Source: Actinostola sp. cb2023
Lineage: Eukaryota; Cnidaria; Anthozoa; Actiniaria; Actinostolidae
Direction of reading: 5' to 3'
NCBI GenBank assembly: GCA_033675265.1
Contig: JAUJYZ010000021.1
Span: 124,001 to 188,000 of the forward strand
Length of the DNA: 64,000 bases
Below are positions 58,955 through 64,000 of the stretch, piece after piece. The translations under genes and the position numbers were made by a program. How positions within the stretch are numbered: position 1 is the stretch's first letter; every line of letters begins with the position of its first letter. The notes beneath the pieces are model-generated. The model ran no database searches. It saw only the letters and a program-made list of their open reading frames with translations, and was not told the origin of the DNA.

Positions 58955-59626
58955 TTAAGGCCTGGGATAGACGAGAAAACGATGCTAAACTATTATATTT
59001 TGCTGTTCGCACAAATTTTGCTCGAAATTCACGAAACTTCGCACAGCTGCATAACTTCACGGGTTTCAACTTTTAAGATGATAAGATAGATGATAAAGTG
59101 ATCACGTGACCTCTTACGTCACTCCTGTGTCCCTCTTTGAATTAAAATGGGGTGATGGGTATTTTATGTATGAAAGAAGTTATGCCACTTTTTCGTTTGT
59201 CTAGGGGAGAGGTATAACAATCTGCCCTCACACCTGAACAACTAATGCTCATTGAGGAGATATTCGCATCAATATGATTGACCCTCCAGGTCACGTGACC
59301 TATTTTGTAAAATATATCCTTAATGCACATTAGTTGTTCAGGTGTGAGGGCAGATTCTTATACCTCTCCCCTAGACAAACGAAAAAGTGGTATAACTTTT
59401 TCCATACATAAAATACCCATCACCCCATTTTAATTCAAAATTCCGAGGGAGACATGAGTGACGTAAGAGGTCACGTGATCACTTTATCACGATATTACTA
59501 TCTCAAAAGTTGAAACTCCTAAAGTTATTCAGATGTGTGAAGTTTTCTTGCATTTCGAGCACAATCTGTGCGAACAGCAAAATAAAATAGTTTTAGCCTC
59601 GCTTTCATGTCCATCCCAGGCCTTAA
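58955..59626. mobile_element. TTAA-flanked palindromic MITE, 672 bp
   Basis: TTAA plus GGCCTGGGA at the left and TCCCAGGCC plus TTAA at the right, with inverted arms of about 290 bp (for example GTCACGTGACC and CTAGGGGAGAGGTATAA blocks). TTAA targets fit piggyBac/Kolobok-type mobilisation. No transposase; open frames in it are mirrored non-coding frames. Confidence 0.75.
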
Positions 59627-60054
59627 CGTATGTCGCGGAATTAATGTCGACCAAGTATCCAACAGTTCTCAGGCTCGAATCGACTCCGCTGCGCTGGCTC
59701 GCAACACAACAAGGGACTGTATTTCGTTCTGATTTTCAAGACTTTATTCAGTCTTCACACTCTGGTTACAATTCTTACAATTCTGACTTAACTGGACTGA
59801 TAGTCGCTTATTTATACTATAATACTACAATAGACAATGATTTCTTGTACAGTCACAACTATGTGAATTATTAGGGTGCGGCTTAAATACATCCTTTGAG
59901 GCTACATAGGCGTTTCATAACTAAGACTTAATAGCTAAGATAACTAACAACTATAAATCAACAAAAATGTACCGATTGATTATGACGTTCTCCCGCGCAT
60001 GAGACGTGTTTCCGCATACGCCTAAATTATTCCCGGACAACGTACTTGAGTTAG

Positions 60055-60215
60055 ATGCAAAGTGGCGATATTCAGACTTCTCCGTTAAACAATCAGCTCC
60101 TCGATTGTGGAATGGTCTTCCCAACGATTTGAGAAACTGTTCAAACTGATTAGCTTATTTAAAACACAATTAAAGACTTACTTATTTAGCACTGCCTTTC
60201 AGTTAGGCTTATAAT
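60055..60215 (+). pseudogene. 3' end of a LINE reverse-transcriptase ORF, frameshifted
   Basis: Reads SVKQSAPRLWNGLPNDLRNC and then, after a one-base shift, LISLFKTQLKTYLFSTAF. The S-x-x-x-APRLWN-LP-LR and FK-LKTYLF pattern is the usual C terminus of CR1/L2-type non-LTR retrotransposons. The frame is broken at about 60150 and the rest of the ORF is missing. Confidence 0.75.
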
Positions 60216-60540
60216 ATATAGATTATTGTTATAATATATATTGTAAATAACCGTGAACACTTAGGTTTTTTTCATATATAAATTATCGATTGAGCAAATT
60301 GATCAGAAAATGATTTATTTTGATCACTAAGTGTATTTAAACTCAATGCTCCATTTGAGAGGCTATGAGGCAATAGAAAGTTCGAAAAAAAAGTTCGAAA
60401 AAAACTTGAAGTGTTCACGGTTCGAGTGTCCACACTGTAAATATTAAAGTCTGTGGACCAGCAAGTAGCTAGTTCAATGTCTAACCACTGCGTGACGTAC
60501 TTATTATCTAGAATGTACACAGAGGATATTTTTAATCATT

Positions 60541-61010
60541 TTTTGGTATTTTGGATGGACTATAGCCTTTGCTTTGGATGGATTTTTGGTCATTTTTTGG
60601 TATTTTGGATGGACTATATATAGCCTTTGCTTTGGATGGATTTTTGGTCATTTTTTGGTATTTTGGATGGACTATAGCCTTTGCTTTGGATGGATTTTTG
60701 GTCATTTTTTGGTATTTTGGATGGACTATAGCCTTTGCTTTGGATGGATTTTTGGTCATTTTTTGGTATTTTGGATGGACTATAGCCTTTGCTTTGGATG
60801 GATTTTTGGTCATTTTTTGGTATTTTGGATGGACTACACCCTTTGCTTTGGACCGAGTTTTGGTCATTTTATAGCCTTTGCTTTGGAGCGATTTTGGATC
60901 ATATTTTGGATCATTTTTTGGTATATTGCATGCGCTATACCTTTGCTCTGAATTTTTTTTGCCTTTGCTTTGAACCGATTTTTGCTCATTTTTTGTATTT
61001 TGCATGGGTC
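60541..61010. repeat. 54-bp minisatellite with decaying 3' units
   Basis: About five good units (TATAGCCTTTGCTTTGGATG, GATTTTTGGTCATTTTTTGG, TATTTTGGATGGAC) to 60835, then diverged units to about 61010. The multiple-of-three length keeps frames open on both strands (about 157 codons on the minus strand); these are not genes. Confidence 0.9.
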
Positions 61011-61074
61011 AGTAGCAACCAAAACATAAGAGGAAGAAAAGTTATCAATGACAGGAAAAAGAAAAAAAGAAAAA

Positions 61075-61160
61075 AGGGATAGTTCCTAGATCGAGGCCTC
61101 GATCCCGGGGCCATCGGATCGACGAACATTGAATTGTAAGCACGAGCCACGGGACCATAG
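61075..61160 (-). repeat. tRNA-like SINE head
   Basis: On the minus strand GTGGCTCGTGC (A-box-like) is followed about 40 nt later by GGGATCGAGGCC (B-box-like) with a possible T stem. Spacing fits a tRNA-derived RNA polymerase III promoter. Confidence 0.45.
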
Positions 61161-61225
61161 TAATTTGCACAACAATAGACAGTCCATTCACAAGATACAC
61201 TAGGTTATTTTATCCTCCAAATCAA

Positions 61226-61300
61226 TAAGCGTGCACGATAGCCTAGTGGTGCGGGGCAGTTATTTAGTGGGCCTAGGATCCGACTGTTCCATCCCTCTTT
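61226..61300 (+). repeat. tRNA-like SINE head
   Basis: TAGCCTAGTGGT fits the A-box consensus and GGATCCGACTGTTCC is a weak B box about 35 nt later. A hairpin element (61353-61528) follows. Confidence 0.45.
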
Positions 61301-61352
61301 GACTGCTAGGCTGATTGGTGTAATGCCCGATAGCGCGGATGAGGCAGAAATC

Positions 61353-61528
61353 CCTTTTAATAAATCCCACAATGCATGATTTTCCGCGCTTAACGTCAAA
61401 TTTATTCTTTTGAATTCCATTCATTTTCCTTCATTGTTTTCAGTCTTTGTATATTTTGAATAGAATTCAAAAGAATAAGTTTGACGTCAAGCGCGGAAAA
61501 TCATGCATTGTGGGATTTATTAAAAGGG
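61353..61528. mobile_element. Hairpin element with 70-bp arms
   Basis: CCTTTTAATAAATCCCACAA, TGCATGATTTTCCGCGCTT and so on are mirrored almost perfectly at 61457-61528 around a loop of about 35 bp. Confidence 0.7.
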
Positions 61529-61739
61529 TCTATACGTAACATACGGTGACTCACCATTTAAGTCTGGGAGTATGGTCTTTTTTGTCCATTTTAATTCCCA
61601 GCATTCTTTTCATTTTAAACTCAGGGTCGTGTGTTCGAGTCGCAGTCGTAACATAACTTTGTTTCTTTTTGCCTTTTTTTCTTGTTAATTATTAATTTAA
61701 TTTTACAATTTCTATCGAATAATGATTTTATGACTTGAG

Positions 61740-61960
61740 AAAACTGCATTTTGCATGGACTATTGCCTTTGCTTTGCACCGATTTTTGGTCTTTTTTTGC
61801 GAATCTTTTGCATGGGCTATAGCAGCTATAGCTTTTGCTTTGGATGGATTTTTGGTCTTTTTTTGGTCTTGCATGAGTTATATATAGCCTTTGCTTTGGA
61901 TGTATTTTTGGTCATTTTTTGGTCTTTTGCATGGGCTATAGCCTTTGCATCTCCAAATTC
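61740..61960. repeat. Distal, diverged units of the 54-bp minisatellite
   Basis: Four units of the TTGCATGG/GCTATAGCCTTTGCTTTG type. With 60541-61010 they flank about 730 bp of SINE-like and hairpin sequence, as if one array had been split by insertions. Confidence 0.75.
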
Positions 61961-62814
61961 GTTGATTGTGCAGATTGTTTAACGTACAATCCTTGGCTTT
62001 CTTCAAAAAATGACACTGGAAAAGAATCTGAGCAGCTGGAACATCTAGTAAGGCGAAAAATTAGAAACTGAGAAGAAAAAAAGATAATAATAATAATAAT
62101 AATGGGCTTCTTTTCGAGATTAAGCCCGTCTGGGCCCAGTCTTTTCGAGGTCTTACGGTATTTGTTTTTTTCGGGACAACGCTTTCTTTTAGTACGTTTC
62201 ATTTTCTCTTCTGAATCCTCGACGAACCTGGTGATTTTCAAGAAATAGTCCGAAATTCTCAGCCAATCAGCGCGCTTGATTTTCTATATTCACCTGTGTA
62301 ATTATACTAAAATATTTTATTAAATTAGAAGTTATTTATTTGGGGGGAGGGGGCCGGGGGATATGCCCTAAATTTTCTCATCAAAGCGAGGCTAGTCCCA
62401 GTCTCTCCCGAGTTCTGTTTTCACGTGGAGTAAATATGGCTGACATTTTGCACTTATTGTCAGTTTAGATATTTCATTCCCTTTTATCGTCATTTAGAGC
62501 TTCTAGGATCTCAAAGCGACTAAATGTCAAGAAAGACTAGTTTTCAAATACATTGTAGTTGTCTTTAAATTTATTTTAGATCCTTGATTTCCTTTTTTTC
62601 TGCTGTTTTGGCGAGAAGTATTGTTGTGTTTGTTCTATGGACATAAACATGTCATCAATCCTCAAGGTTCAAGGTATGTCGTATTACTATTGAAGGGTAT
62701 AGACTAACTATATGATACCTTAATATCTTATACGAACCTTAAGTTACACCATGTTTAATGTATGTCTTTGATTGCATTTAGTTTTGTGGTCTAAAATAGT
62801 ACATGCATTTTAAG

Positions 62815-63189
62815 TACCGTAAAAGTTCCGAAGGTTAGCAACCTTTAATAGTAACTGTTACTTTCGGGGGGATCGCTACTTTCGGGGGGATCGCTACTTT
62901 CGGGGGGATCGCTACTTTCGGGGGGATCGCTACTTTCGGGGGGATCGCTACTTTCGGGGGGATCGCTACTTTCGGGGGGATCGCTACTTCGGGGGGGGGG
63001 ATCGCTACTTTCGGGGGGATCGCTACTTTCGGGGGGATCGCTACTTTCGGGGGGATCGCTACTTTCGGGGGGATCGCTACTTTCGGGGGATCGCTACTTT
63101 CGGGGGGATCGCTACTTTCGGGATTTGTTAGCAAGCATCATTATTTACTGTTACTTTCGGGGGGTCGCTACTTTCGGAACTTTACGGTA
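62815..63189. mobile_element. TA-flanked MITE with an internal 19-bp minisatellite
   Basis: Left end TACCGTAAAAGTTCCGAAGG and right end CTTTCGGAACTTTACGGTA. Inside (62862-63120) about 14 copies of GATCGCTACTTTCGGGGGG. The tandem core GCTACTTTCGG equals the inner edge of the right terminal repeat. Confidence 0.8.
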
Positions 63190-64000
63190 TTGCTACTGTT
63201 ACGTACATTATCATCTTATCACTCCTCGGTTCCTGTACCGTACTGCCATGACTATTTAATACCAGCTTCATGTAATTGTACTAAGTATATTGTAAAAGTC
63301 CATGTAATATCTGGAAAATTTCCTAATAAATAAATCAATCAATAAATCAACAACTGTATCTCATATGATAGGTTTAGATTAGGATAGATATTTATATATA
63401 TATTTTTTAAGATTATATTTATATTTTTAGATTAGAAGGGCCATAAGTTTTTCAACTCAAGCTGTTTTTTCCCTTGTAAAATAAAGTTTATTATTATTAT
63501 TTATTATTATGATATAAAGCAGATTTTGTATGACTAGAAAAGCATGGCATGCTGCATGAAACAGCACAGTGATGGCTCATTTGAAATCCTAGAAAACATG
63601 GTCGCTGCATGAAACCATCATGTCACATCCGTGTTGTACATTGTAGCCTCTTTTCCTTTGTGGCATGTATATTAAAACCAGTTCTACATACATCAGTGGT
63701 CATCAATCATTGATGGGACCAAGTAGATACACGTATGTGCAGAGGGAAGAATGAAGTCCTTTAGCTTGCGCTGCAGGATGAAATGTTCTTAGTAGTGAAA
63801 ATTTATTTGTATCAAAAAAATAATAATTTATTATTGTCTTTTTTATTATAGGTTGTTGTTATTCTGATAGAATTATTCATTAGAACTGCTTGAGTATTAC
63901 ATTTACTGCATAAATAAAGAAACACAATGAATAGGAAAATAGAGATTAAAATTAAAAAGGTAAGTTATAATTCTTTACTGTATACTGGATATTCGCTATA
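63190..64000. other. AT-rich end of the window with retroelement-like tails
   Basis: CTAATAAATAAATCAATCAA (63320-63350) and AAATAAAGTTTATTATTATT (63477-63510) look like LINE 3' ends with simple-sequence tails. No coding region seen. Confidence 0.4.

Noticed and set aside
60532..61005. 157-codon minus-strand frame of KYQKMTKNPSKAKAI-type repeats
   Set aside because: Product of the 54-bp tandem repeat; the other strand is open as well and no gene signals are present.

Overview
This is nuclear DNA from an animal. The genes have GT-AG introns and eukaryotic start contexts. They encode a 16-exon lysyl-tRNA synthetase of metazoan type, two membrane proteins of the neurexin/Caspr (contactin-associated protein) kind and a Rab-like GTPase. 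The non-coding DNA is AT-rich and crowded with hairpin MITEs, TA- and TTAA-flanked elements, LINE 3' tails ending in (ATT)n, and long minisatellites. A non-bilaterian such as an anthozoan cnidarian would fit, but this is an inference from gene style and repeat style; no single sequence here proves it. I ran no computation: all alignments were made by eye.

Layout. 1-2767: transposon debris and the KARS1 3' UTR. 2768-15268 (minus): KARS1. All 16 coding exons could be joined in frame except exon 8, which carries a 5-bp insertion. The introns hold two related 70-bp minisatellites, a 48-bp minisatellite of about 40 copies, several MITEs and a near-perfect 1-kb palindrome with 487-bp arms. 16170-16799 (plus): a single-exon coiled-coil protein resembling the B-box C-terminal part of TRIM proteins, head to head with KARS1. 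17.3-21.5 kb: nested DNA transposons. 22167-38172 (minus): a two-exon neurexin-like gene (signal peptide, two LamG domains, TM, very long polyglutamine tail). Its 12.6-kb intron holds an intronless Rab-like gene on the other strand (29517-30191) and three minisatellites. 42670-49274 (minus): a second two-exon gene of the same family (LamG-LamG-EGF-fibrinogen-like-TM-tail). 49.3-57.4 kb: no gene that I can support. 57.4-64 kb: repeats, including a U6 snRNA fragment, a LINE end, tRNA-like SINE pieces and a minisatellite inside a MITE.

The two LamG genes are tandem paralogues. Both first coding exons are 266 nt and end in the same phase at the same point of the first LamG domain, and nearly all the rest of each protein sits in one exon of about 3.1 kb. 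Their architectures match the core of Caspr/neurexin IV without the discoidin domain or the C-terminal LamG/EGF modules. They are the most biologically interesting content. The other main theme is local DNA instability: several minisatellites appear to have grown out of transposon ends, and one KARS1 exon seems to have been damaged by, or misassembled with, neighbouring repeat sequence.
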